Assembly (NCBI GenBank): GCA_019057975.1
Contig: JAHLWJ010000039.1
Span: 1-21,606, forward strand
Reading direction: 5' to 3'
Length of the DNA: 21,606 bases
DNA from: Promethearchaeota archaeon
Lineage (GTDB): Archaea > Asgardarchaeota > Lokiarchaeia > Sigynarchaeales > SOKP01
Positions 8,243 to 15,355 of this stretch are shown piece after piece (position 1 is the stretch's first letter; the number at the start of each line of letters is the position of its first letter). A program made the translations under genes and the position numbers. Under the pieces are notes generated by a model. That model searched no databases. It saw only the letters and a program-made list of their open reading frames with translations, and had not been told where the DNA came from.

Positions 8243-8335
8243 GGCCCTTGACGGTTAGAGTGGTCTCTGACACTGGGCTTCAAACCCAGTTATCCTGCGG
8301 AGGGATAGGGGTTCGATTCCCCTCGAGGGCCGCCA
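8243..8335 (+). tRNA. tRNA-Sec (anticodon UCA)
   Basis: A selenocysteine tRNA by structure. The acceptor stem has 9 bp (8243-8251 with 8323-8331, one G-T wobble) and the T stem 4 bp (GGGG 8308-8311 with CCCC 8319-8322), giving the 9/4 arrangement of archaeal and eukaryotic tRNA-Sec. The D stem is long, 7 bp (8254-8260 with 8265-8271), with a 4-nt TGGT loop, a known recognition feature. The anticodon stem CTGGG/CCCAG encloses CTTCAAA, so the anticodon is TCA, which reads UGA. A long variable arm follows (8291-8307). The discriminator is G8332, and CCA is encoded at 8333-8335. No intron. SepSecS lies 330 bp downstream. Confidence 0.96.
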
Positions 8336-8565
8336 ATTTTCTCCCATAAAATTAGTCCATTTTTTTCTATCTTTTTAATTTTTCCTAATTGTTCTAGATG
8401 ATGAAGATAATTCATAGTGTCATATCTCCGAAACAATTGCATTAAAGGATTTTGACTCCAGAATGCTATCTCTCTATCACAATTACGTGTGTTTACTATT
8501 TCGGCGAATTGAAATTGTTTTTCTCCTATAATCAGAACATTTTTATTAATAATTTTTCCAAACAA
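8290..8565 (-). CDS. Putative small winged-helix-like protein, 3' end antisense to tRNA-Sec
   Basis: A 91-residue ORF beginning at TTG 8565. The middle has convincing protein character (CDREIAFWSQNPLMQLFRRYDTMNYL split over two helices, then HHLEQLGKIKKIEKNGLILWEKI). The latter resembles the recognition helix and beta wing of a winged-helix DNA-binding domain. The last 12-14 codons (GGPRGESNPYPSAG) are simply the complement of the tRNA-Sec 3' half, so either the protein truly ends there or an earlier stop was lost. No Shine-Dalgarno is seen before the TTG. It may be a real regulator gene or a decayed one. No named family. Confidence 0.42.
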   Translation of the reverse strand: MFGKIINKNVLIIGEKQFQFAEIVNTRNCDREIAFWSQNPLMQLFRRYDTMNYLHHLEQLGKIKKIEKNGLILWEKIGGPRGESNPYPSAG

Positions 8566-8660
8566 CTTGGAATATTCTTATTAAAAAATAACAAAAGAAT
8601 TATTTGACAAAATGCCTTATTTATTTTATTTACTTTGTATGAATGGATAAGTGATGCTGC

Positions 8661-10028
8661 GTGGTTGATTTTAATAAGATAAGTGAGTTTTTTCAAAATT
8701 CCTCTATTCCTCAAAATATGCTAGATAGAGGGCAAATAGTACTTAATAATTTCATGAAACCAATAAAAACTTTGTTTGAACAAAAGAGTGTTCCAAAAGA
8801 ACCTTGGAACGATGAGCAAATTGAATTTCTCCTTCGGACTCTTTCGAATATGGATACTGATAAAGATAGCAATGCAGCAAGAGTAGGAGAAAGAGAGGCA
8901 AGAATAGCATCAAAATTACATCTACAAACTTCTGCAGGATTTTGTCATGGAGTAGGAAGAAGTGGTTTTCTAACGGCCCCGCAACCTAAAGCACCTGGGG
9001 GATCAATAATGTATGAAATCTCTAATTATTTAGCGCGAGATATATTAAGGAGTTATGGATTGCCAAATATAAAAGAAGCAATTGTAGTTCCATTATGTAC
9101 AGGGATGTCTTTATCCTTAACATTAGGTGCTTTAAGGCCAGATGGGGGTGAAAACTATTCAAGTAGTAAGAAAACTGTATTAATTCCTCAAGTGGATCAC
9201 AAATCATTGTTAAAATCGATAGAATTAATGGGACTTAAATCTAAAATTATAAAAGGTAAAATTTTTGGAGATGCAGTAAGGATCCCAACTGAGGATATAG
9301 AAACTAATATTGATAATGATTGTTATGCAATAATCTCAATTACGAGTTTTTTTCCGCCTCGTGAACCTGATAACATAAAGGAAATTAGCAAATTAGCACG
9401 GGAAAAAGATCTTGTCCATATTATTATCAATGCCTATGGTGTTCAGAGCCCGGAATGGATGAAGTTGATTCGTTCAGCAATAGATGCCGGGAGAGTTGAT
9501 GCGATAATTCAATCAACTGATAAAAATTTTCTCACTCCTGTTGGGGGGTCCCTGATTGCATCTCCTGCTAAAGAAAATATAATTAAAATCAGCCAGGCTT
9601 ATGCTGGACGGGCATCAGCTACTCCAGTTGTTAATTTTTTAATATCTATGCTCTCTTTAGGAATTAATGGTTATCAAAAATTGATTGAAGAACAACAGCA
9701 AAATAGAAAATTACTTGAAGAAAAATTATCAATTGTAGCAAAGAATTTGAACGAGAGAATATTAGAAATTTATAATCCTGTAGCCGTGGCTTTATCTCTG
9801 GACAATTTAAAAGAAGAACATTTATTTGCAATTGGTGGTGCATTATATAATCTAAGAGTTACTGGTCCTCGAGTGTATAGTCCCAAAGAAAATGCATTTG
9901 GCACATGTTGCGAAAATTATCCAACCCCATATATTGTCATGAATGCAGCAATAGGCTCAAAAAAAGAAGATATTGTCTCTGCTGTTGAAAGGTTTGAGAA
10001 GGCTTATAAGCAAATAACTCTGAAGTAA
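8661..10028 (+). CDS. spcS: O-phosphoseryl-tRNA(Sec):selenocysteinyl-tRNA synthase (SepSecS)
   Basis: A PLP enzyme that converts O-phosphoseryl-tRNA-Sec and selenophosphate to Sec-tRNA-Sec, the last step of Sec formation in archaea and eukaryotes. Diagnostic motifs are VGEREARIAS (about 75-84), FCHGVGRSG (94-102, the phosphate-binding loop region), QPKAPGGS, PLCTGMSLSL (144-153), INAYGVQS (256-263) and STDKNF with the PLP lysine Lys288, followed by TPVGGS. GRASATP and SLGINGYQKL follow as in the human enzyme. The length of 455 residues is normal. The start is GTG 8661: an in-frame TGA lies two codons upstream, and GTGAT 5 nt before the start can act as Shine-Dalgarno. tRNA-Sec is directly upstream. 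Confidence 0.95.
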   Translation: MVDFNKISEFFQNSSIPQNMLDRGQIVLNNFMKPIKTLFEQKSVPKEPWNDEQIEFLLRTLSNMDTDKDSNAARVGEREARIASKLHLQTSAGFCHGVGRSGFLTAPQPKAPGGSIMYEISNYLARDILRSYGLPNIKEAIVVPLCTGMSLSLTLGALRPDGGENYSSSKKTVLIPQVDHKSLLKSIELMGLKSKIIKGKIFGDAVRIPTEDIETNIDNDCYAIISITSFFPPREPDNIKEISKLAREKDLVHIIINAYGVQSPEWMKLIRSAIDAGRVDAIIQSTDKNFLTPVGGSLIASPAKENIIKISQAYAGRASATPVVNFLISMLSLGINGYQKLIEEQQQNRKLLEEKLSIVAKNLNERILEIYNPVAVALSLDNLKEEHLFAIGGALYNLRVTGPRVYSPKENAFGTCCENYPTPYIVMNAAIGSKKEDIVSAVERFEKAYKQITLK

Positions 10029-10117
10029 AATTCCCCTACAAATTTAAAATTTCTACTAAATTAGAAATAAAAATAATTAAAAACTAGAAGTACTATATTT
10101 TAATAAAATTTAATCTA

Positions 10118-10130
10118 ACTTTATTTATGC
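10118..10130 (+). promoter_or_regulatory. TATA-like element upstream of the 10150 gene
   Basis: AACTTTATTTATG lies 20-32 bp before the ATG at 10150. At archaeal spacing this would start transcription at or next to the start codon, giving a leaderless mRNA separate from SepSecS. Confidence 0.3.
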
Positions 10131-10149
10131 AAAAATATAGTGGATAGTT

Positions 10150-10830
10150 ATGGAAAACCGACTTTTATCTCAATTTAATGATGTTATTACTTCACAGTGG
10201 CTTTCCAAACATATAGAAGAACCATATGGTTCCTTAATACCTAGAGAGTTGTTTGAAATAGCCTATCATACGTGTAATTCCGTGACTATAAGAAATATAT
10301 ATATGAAATTATCTTCCAGTGAAGATCAACCAGGTTCTAAAGCTGTTCTATATTCAAATACTAAAAAATTTACATCTATAGAGGCTTTAGAAAGTGGATT
10401 AAAAATTACTAAGTATTTCAGTCAAGGGGGTACAGGAGATAAAGTAGTATCTGAAATTCAACCCACTCTTAAAAGAAGGAAAGAGATATTTATGTCAAAC
10501 GATCAAAATTTGAAAGCTCAGATCTTAAAAAGTATTCTAGTTGAACGTAAGCTTGATGAATGTGCTAATTTAGTAATGCTAAAAGGTAATAATCGAAGAA
10601 TATATTTTGCCATTGGCGATGCTAGAGAATCTGCTGCTGTTATTCCGATTTTCATGGAAGCTGAAGGGGCAAGCCTTGTACAACTAGCCTTAAATAAATG
10701 GATGGAGACAGCTCAGAGATTAAACCACGAACAAAACTTTCCTGAGAATCTTATACCTGGTTTTATTAGAAATCTTACCCAAATAAAAAGATGGCTTCTT
10801 GATTTAATTAGTGTTAATCTAGATAAGTAA
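10150..10830 (+). CDS. Hypothetical protein downstream of SepSecS
   Basis: A 226-residue soluble protein that I do not recognise. It has no signal peptide, transmembrane segment or cysteine cluster. The N-terminal third is helical (LLSQFNDVITSQWLSKHIEEPYG). A middle part has short strands and a GGTGDK turn (about residues 93-98). A second predicted alpha/beta stretch, NNRRIYFAIGDARESAAVIPIFMEAEG, is followed by a helical C-terminus. Codon use and base composition match the neighbours. It lies 121 bp after SepSecS on the same strand and directly before the structured RNA region, so a link to Sec metabolism is possible but unproven. Confidence 0.75.
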   Translation: MENRLLSQFNDVITSQWLSKHIEEPYGSLIPRELFEIAYHTCNSVTIRNIYMKLSSSEDQPGSKAVLYSNTKKFTSIEALESGLKITKYFSQGGTGDKVVSEIQPTLKRRKEIFMSNDQNLKAQILKSILVERKLDECANLVMLKGNNRRIYFAIGDARESAAVIPIFMEAEGASLVQLALNKWMETAQRLNHEQNFPENLIPGFIRNLTQIKRWLLDLISVNLDK

Positions 10831-10924
10831 ATTATCTTTTCAATTTTTTTAATACTATATTTTAGAAATCTTAAAATAATATCCTAATACATATAGAGAT
10901 AATACTCTGAGATATATAAAAAAA

Positions 10925-10944
10925 CGTGAAATTGATGTTTCACG
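10925..10944 (-). terminator. Perfect hairpin with T-run on the minus strand
   Basis: CGTGAAA and TTTCACG form a perfect 7-bp stem with a 6-nt loop. On the minus strand it is followed by a run of seven Ts (10918-10924), and on the plus strand by AAAAAG. It could terminate a minus-strand transcript, for example the structured RNA if that is read leftwards. It might instead be an inverted-repeat binding site. Confidence 0.35.
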
Positions 10945-10982
10945 AAAAAGTTTGTATTAAAAATTAATGTGGCGAGAAAAAT

Positions 10983-11198
10983 GGGCCATCGGGGATTTGT
11001 TCTGATGAGGGGAATCCCAATCATCAATTGAACCCCGGATCTCAGGTTTTTACTTTTTACAGACACTTTGCTAATAAATTTTTGTATGTCTGTAGGTCAT
11101 TTATAAGACCTGCGCTTGTTGGCCAAGCGTACTCAAAAACCTTGATAACCAATTTAGAAATGGGAATGATTTTCCAATTTTGGCTAAGCAAATGGCCC
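10983..11198. ncRNA. Candidate multi-helix structured RNA of unknown family
   Basis: A stretch visibly richer in G and C than its surroundings, with no credible ORF. Its ends pair: GGGCCAT (10983-10989) with ATGGCCC (11192-11198). Inside are a CGGGG/CCCCG helix (10990-10994 with 11033-11037) enclosing TGATGA/TCATCA (11003-11008 with 11021-11026) capped by GGGGAATCCC, and then three hairpins that abut without gaps: ACAGACA/TGTCTGT (11059-11093), AGGTC/GACCT (11094-11111) and GCGCTTG/CAAGCGT (11112-11130). This is a closed multi-branch structure of about 216 nt. The strand is unclear. On plus, a TATA-like TATTAAAAA lies 20-30 bp before the first helix. On minus, the closing helix is followed by TTTTT and the 10925 hairpin terminator. 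I found no signatures of RNase P or SRP RNA. Confidence 0.6.
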
Positions 11199-11438
11199 TT
11201 ATTATTATAACTACTAATTTAATTTTCCAAAGTATTTGTTATTGTTTCTCCTTTATATTAATAAATTGATTCGATGGCTTTTAATCTTGCTTGTGTTTAT
11301 ATTCTAATTAAATAAGAAAAAAGATAAATATTTTCTTATTGATAATTTTTTATTGATGTAATCTGTTATATTTATAATTGAAGTAACAAAAAGAGAATTT
11401 AGTAAATTACCAAAAAAAATTTAAAAAGTTGATTATCT
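11199..11438. other. Intergenic, AT-rich promoter region
   Basis: No ORF or RNA is apparent. TATATTTATAATT at about 11366-11378 is a plausible TATA element for the coiled-coil gene at 11439. It would start transcription about 40 nt before the ATG. Confidence 0.4.
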
Positions 11439-11852
11439 ATGGCTGAGATGTTAACTGATCTTCTTCAAAATATCTATAAACGCATAGCTCAATTGGGGCA
11501 GAGCATTCAAAAATTGAACGAAAGTTTAAACTCCCTCAATCAAAACATCGAAGAAAAAATTTCAAACCTAACAGAGAAATTAGAAGAATTTTCTAATGAG
11601 ATTAATGTTACTCAGACTAAACACATTGATGCAGTAAAGGAAATTGGAGGAGAAGCAACCAAAGAATTAAAAGTAATACAAGAAGGCTTAGGATTGGATG
11701 CGCTTCAAAATTTAGTTAAAAAGCTTGAAGATTTTTCTAATCTTTCTGAGGGAATACTTAATCAAGAGACAGTGAATCTTTTATTATCGGAAGCTATCGA
11801 TTCTGTAAAGATTTTAAAAGAATCTCTTAAAGAAGAAGAGGTTATGGAATAA
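11439..11852 (+). CDS. Coiled-coil protein 1 of the 11.4-13.3 kb gene set
   Basis: A 137-residue, almost entirely helical protein. Residues about 10-55 have a regular heptad pattern (IYKRIAQLGQSIQKLNESLNSL...), then a Gly-containing break near EIGGEATKEL and a second helical half. It is acidic and Gln/Asn-rich, with no membrane segment or cysteines. It resembles the next gene in length, the opening MAE and general design, so the pair may be diverged paralogues that form a hetero-coiled-coil. No known function. Confidence 0.7.
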   Translation: MAEMLTDLLQNIYKRIAQLGQSIQKLNESLNSLNQNIEEKISNLTEKLEEFSNEINVTQTKHIDAVKEIGGEATKELKVIQEGLGLDALQNLVKKLEDFSNLSEGILNQETVNLLLSEAIDSVKILKESLKEEEVME

Positions 11853-11888
11853 AAAACTTTTAAAAAAAAATATAGTGGTGAGATAAAA

Positions 11889-12311
11889 TTGGCAGAACAA
11901 TTATTAGAGGAGATGATTCAAAAAATTAACCAGATCATGAACTCCTTAGATGGAACAATAGCTCAAATCAACCAAATGAGTGGCGCCATTACCCAAATGA
12001 GTCAGAGCTTCGCTGAACAAACAGTTGCGATGACTGAAAATATTAGACTAATTGTAGAGGTTTTAAAACAATTCAGAATTCAATCGAGTAATAGTTTAAA
12101 AGAATTGGCTGAAGATTTTAATAATAAAGTAAAAGAACTTTGGGATAAAAAATCGATTGAAGCAATTACAGAGGAAGAAAAGAAAGCTATTGATACAATA
12201 AAACAGGCATCAAAAGCTGTTACTGATAATCTTTATTTTGCTCAATTATTAAATATTATCCAAAGTATTAGAGAAGAAACCAATAGAATAATTAGTACTA
12301 GTCAATCCTAA
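11889..12311 (+). CDS. Coiled-coil protein 2 of the 11.4-13.3 kb gene set
   Basis: A 140-residue helical protein starting at TTG 11889, supported by GGTGAG eight nt or less upstream. Residues 8-60 form repeated hydrophobic heptads with SGAITQMSQSF and TVAMTENIRLI, reminiscent of the helical bundles of methyl-accepting or t-SNARE-like proteins. This is only a resemblance in pattern. The C-terminal half is a second amphipathic helix pair. It follows coiled-coil protein 1 by 36 nt. Confidence 0.7.
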   Translation: MAEQLLEEMIQKINQIMNSLDGTIAQINQMSGAITQMSQSFAEQTVAMTENIRLIVEVLKQFRIQSSNSLKELAEDFNNKVKELWDKKSIEAITEEEKKAIDTIKQASKAVTDNLYFAQLLNIIQSIREETNRIISTSQS

Positions 12312-12376
12312 ACTATAAGAATTTTATTATAATAACTTGTTTTATATTTAAATAATTAAGAGGTGCATAATTTAAG

Positions 12377-13279
12377 ATGCCAACTGGCTGTTTTATAGTA
12401 TTACTCCCAACAGATTCAGATTATAAAATAATGGGGTATTATTTTAAAGGAGGAAAATCGCGATTTGAAATAACCAATGATTTATTTTTAAGGTTAAATC
12501 TTGATCATTCAAAGAACGACTACAATTTGTTAAAATTGAAAGAGGACCGAATTTTTTCTTATATTCATAAATTAAAAGGAAAGTTAGTTAGAAAAGCTTC
12601 TGGAATGATAATAGGTTTGTTAATAACTGAAGAAGATAAACCAGAAAAGTTTCGTTCTTCTCTTAAAGAAGCAGCTGAAACACTAGAGATGCCAAGCCTT
12701 AATATCTTAAACAAAACCAAGGAAGAATTTGAATCAATACTAAAAGATATTTATTTTGAACATTTAGAACCTTTGATTGATATTCTCCAACCTGAAGCGT
12801 TGAAGAATAGTATTATAGATATAACTAAACTCATGTTAAGCGGGGAAAAAAAAGAAAGAAAGATTGCGCAAAACCTTTTGGAAAAAATTGAGAATGGTGA
12901 GCATACCAAAATCTCTGATTTTTATAAAACAGCTGAAGCTGCTATAAAATCTTTAGAGTATGAAAAGGCTGCAAAATCATATCTAAAAGCAGCAGAATTA
13001 GCGGAAGAATTATATCTTATGGATATAGCAGCTTCATTAAATGAAAAAGGAGATTTTTCTCAACAAATCCCAGAATTTTCAAAAGAAAGAGAAAGAATAG
13101 TTCAAGAAGCACGTAATGCTTTGAGAAACGAGGATTTTCATACAGCCTATACTTCTTACAGAAAAGCAAGTGATATATCAAAAAAATTAGTACAATTCGA
13201 TAAAGAAGAGGAATTTAGGTTAAAATCTAAAGCTCTAGAAGATTTTTACAAAATAGATCAGAAATATAAGAAAGAGTAA
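12377..13279 (+). CDS. Possible longin-like domain plus TPR/MIT-like helical repeats
   Basis: A 300-residue cytoplasmic protein. Residues 1-105 alternate strands and helices (GCFIVLLPT, YKIMGYYFKGG, then SGMIIGLLITEE and a closing helix KFRSSLKEAAETL), the order seen in longin/roadblock-like folds. Residues 115-175 are helical. Residues 180-300 contain two similar helix-turn-helix units (SLEYEKAAKSYLKAAELAEEL and NEDFHTAYTSYRKASDISKKL) of TPR or MIT/SNAP character. It begins 66 nt after the second coiled-coil gene, with AGAGGTG as Shine-Dalgarno, so an operon is likely. The longin assignment is inference from pattern and needs structure prediction. Confidence 0.65.
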   Translation: MPTGCFIVLLPTDSDYKIMGYYFKGGKSRFEITNDLFLRLNLDHSKNDYNLLKLKEDRIFSYIHKLKGKLVRKASGMIIGLLITEEDKPEKFRSSLKEAAETLEMPSLNILNKTKEEFESILKDIYFEHLEPLIDILQPEALKNSIIDITKLMLSGEKKERKIAQNLLEKIENGEHTKISDFYKTAEAAIKSLEYEKAAKSYLKAAELAEELYLMDIAASLNEKGDFSQQIPEFSKERERIVQEARNALRNEDFHTAYTSYRKASDISKKLVQFDKEEEFRLKSKALEDFYKIDQKYKKE

Positions 13280-13366
13280 ATTTTTTCTATGAGAATTTCT
13301 TGATGTGTTAATAAAATAGCATTAAAAAATTCTTCCAAGAAGAATTCATCCACCTTTTTTAAAAAA

Positions 13367-14194
13367 ATGGAAAAATTAATTGCATTAATAACTGATTTTG
13401 GACCTAAAGGCCAGCATTACGTAGCTGCTATGAAAGCAATTATTTTGAAAATTAATCCCCTTGTAAAGATAATTGATATCTCCCATGATATTTCTCCTTA
13501 TTCAATAATTGAGGCATCTTATATATTAAAAACTACATATAAACATTTTCCTAAAGGAACTATTTTTATAACTGTGGTTGATCCCGGAGTTGGTGGTTCG
13601 AGAGAGATCTTAGCCTTGAAAACGAATTCAAATTATTTTTTTATTGGACCTAATAATGGGATTTTTTCAAATGTATTTGATATATCTGAAATATCAGAAT
13701 GTATTAGTATTCAAAATGAAGAATATTTTAATCAACCTGTATCAACAACATTCCATGGAAGAGATATCATGGCACCAATAGGAGCTTATATCACGACATA
13801 TCAGAACTTTCCTTTGAGCGATCTTGGTCCAAAATTTAATTTTAATAATATAATAAGAACAATAATAACTAATGAAATAGACTTAGAAAATAAAAGTATT
13901 ATTGGTTCGATCCAATATATAGATTCTTTTGGAAATGGAACAACAACTATTCAAATGGTTGGGAATAAAATTAAAGATTTAGATTTAGCCTTAGAACATG
14001 GTATAAAAATAAATTTAATTATTAATAAGGATAAATATGAAGGGAAATTCACTTCTCATTTTTCAAGTGTACCTATTGATTCAATATTATTTCTTGTTGG
14101 CTCCACAGGATTTCTTGAAATTTCAATTAATCAGGGAAATGCGTCCAAAAAATTTGGTTTTAAATCAGGAGATATTATAACTATACAAATATAA
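13367..14194 (+). CDS. SAM hydroxide adenosyltransferase (SAM hydrolase, former DUF62)
   Basis: Hydrolyses S-adenosylmethionine to adenosine and methionine with water as the nucleophile, as shown for archaeal DUF62 proteins related to fluorinase and chlorinase. The TDFG opening (9-12), VDPGVGG (71-77), GPNNG (94-98) and FHGRD (129-133) are all present. The family triad Asp-Arg-His corresponds to Asp72, Arg79 and His130, with the expected seven-residue spacing of Asp and Arg. The C-terminal domain contains YIDSFGNG (about 185-192), which binds the nucleoside. The length of 275 residues is typical. It is followed after 15 nt by the Nudix-NMNAT gene, so co-transcription is likely. Confidence 0.92.
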   Translation: MEKLIALITDFGPKGQHYVAAMKAIILKINPLVKIIDISHDISPYSIIEASYILKTTYKHFPKGTIFITVVDPGVGGSREILALKTNSNYFFIGPNNGIFSNVFDISEISECISIQNEEYFNQPVSTTFHGRDIMAPIGAYITTYQNFPLSDLGPKFNFNNIIRTIITNEIDLENKSIIGSIQYIDSFGNGTTTIQMVGNKIKDLDLALEHGIKINLIINKDKYEGKFTSHFSSVPIDSILFLVGSTGFLEISINQGNASKKFGFKSGDIITIQI

Positions 14195-14209
14195 AAGGAA
14201 AAATTAAAT

Positions 14210-15355
14210 ATGAATAATGAAATTCTGGCATGTATTGACGACGAAAATATAAAATATTTACAATCAGGCCAAATTTCTAAATATATATATCCTATTGAAA
14301 GAAAAGAAGCACATGAGAAAAAAATCAGTCATCTGATTACTCGATTTTTTATAATATCAAAATCACCTGAAGGAGAAATCAACTATTTAGTTCAAAAAAG
14401 GAGTAAAAATAAAAGTTCTTATCCTGAGTATTTTACAGATTCTTCTTCTGGACATGTCCTATGGACAAGAAATTTAGATCTTTTTAAAATTAAAAAAAAT
14501 GCTCTGAGAGAACTAGAAGAAGAGTTTGGAATTCCATCAAAAGCTATCCAAAAGGTTAGATTTTATGAGTTAGGTGATGAAGAAGATAATAAAACAAAAG
14601 AAATAGCTTACGTTTTTTTTGGATTAGTTGATTTAGGAATACCCTTAAATCCTGATCCTAAAGAGCTAGATATTGAACAAAGTAGATTCTATAACAAAAT
14701 TGAACTGGTTAATTTGTTAAAAAATGAGAAATCAGTTGATCATAGCAGAAAAATCTGGAGAATAATCTTAAATACTGATATTGACTCTCTTTTTGAAAAT
14801 GAAATAGAATTGAAAGTAACTCGTAGTAATGACGTTGCATTATTCATAGGAAGATTTCAACCATTACATCATGGACATATATATGTTCTTCGAAATATTT
14901 TAAAATCATATAAAAAAGTAAAAATTGGAATAGGTAGCTCTCAATTATCAAATACCCCTAATGATCCCTTTACAAACGCAGAAAGAAAAGAATTTTTAAA
15001 CGCTGCTTTCAAGAAACGAAATATCTCCTCTAACAGATACAATATTTATTATATACCAGATATTTTTAATGCGAAGAAATGGGTAGATCATGTTGTTTCT
15101 ATCGTTGGGGAATTCGATGCTGTTTTTTCAAATAGCGATTGGATAAGAGTACTATTTCAAAATAAGGGCTTTAAAGTAGAGAAGAAAATCACAATTTTTA
15201 AAAATAAATTCAATGCTAGCAATATTAGAAGATTAATCATTAAAAATGATAAATCTTGGAAACCATTAGTCCCAAAAGAAGTCGCGGAATTAATAGAAGA
15301 ATGTGACGTAATAAATCGTCTAAAATCTCTCTCTAATACAGCTGATAGTATATGA
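14210..15355 (+). CDS. Nudix - NMN adenylyltransferase fusion
   Basis: A two-domain protein of 381 residues. Residues about 38-185 are a Nudix domain (SGHVLW at 80-85, Nudix box ending ALRELEEEFGI at 98-108), resembling IPP-isomerase-type or ADP-ribose-type Nudix enzymes. Residues about 207-375 are an archaeal NadM-type NMN adenylyltransferase: FIGRFQPLHHGH (212-223) is the HxGH nucleotidyl-transferase motif, followed by GIGSSQ, NDPFTNAERKE and the late NIRRLI segment. The expected activity is NMN + ATP to NAD+, with the Nudix domain perhaps cleaving ADP-ribose or NADH. AAAGGA precedes the ATG. The last four bases overlap the RtcA gene (ATGA). Confidence 0.9.
   Translation: MNNEILACIDDENIKYLQSGQISKYIYPIERKEAHEKKISHLITRFFIISKSPEGEINYLVQKRSKNKSSYPEYFTDSSSGHVLWTRNLDLFKIKKNALRELEEEFGIPSKAIQKVRFYELGDEEDNKTKEIAYVFFGLVDLGIPLNPDPKELDIEQSRFYNKIELVNLLKNEKSVDHSRKIWRIILNTDIDSLFENEIELKVTRSNDVALFIGRFQPLHHGHIYVLRNILKSYKKVKIGIGSSQLSNTPNDPFTNAERKEFLNAAFKKRNISSNRYNIYYIPDIFNAKKWVDHVVSIVGEFDAVFSNSDWIRVLFQNKGFKVEKKITIFKNKFNASNIRRLIIKNDKSWKPLVPKEVAELIEECDVINRLKSLSNTADSI

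Noticed and set aside
7984..8349. 121-codon plus-strand ORF overlapping the AKR gene end and tRNA-Sec
   Set aside because: It is an out-of-frame shadow of the AKR C-terminus that continues through the tRNA. No family features.
11000..11030. SECIS element
   Set aside because: A TGA-containing hairpin with an AA-containing loop is present, but the paired GA of the kink-turn core is missing and no upstream reading frame with in-frame TGA ends here.
11001..11040. Hammerhead-ribozyme-like CTGATGA followed later by GAA and a GC helix
   Set aside because: The GAA does not directly follow the helix after CTGATGA, and there is no room for helix I and a cleavage triplet between the flanking helix and CTGATGA. 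The TGATGA also pairs with TCATCA in a better hairpin.
10983..11198. RNase P RNA or SRP RNA as identity of the structured RNA
   Set aside because: End pairing and overall size are compatible, but I could not find the GGAAAGTCC-type and ACAGAA-type conserved blocks of RNase P or the helix 8 motif of SRP RNA on either strand. A covariance search could overturn this.
11028..11210. 60-codon plus-strand ORF within the structured RNA
   Set aside because: Its codons coincide with paired RNA helices, and the predicted protein shows no domain character.
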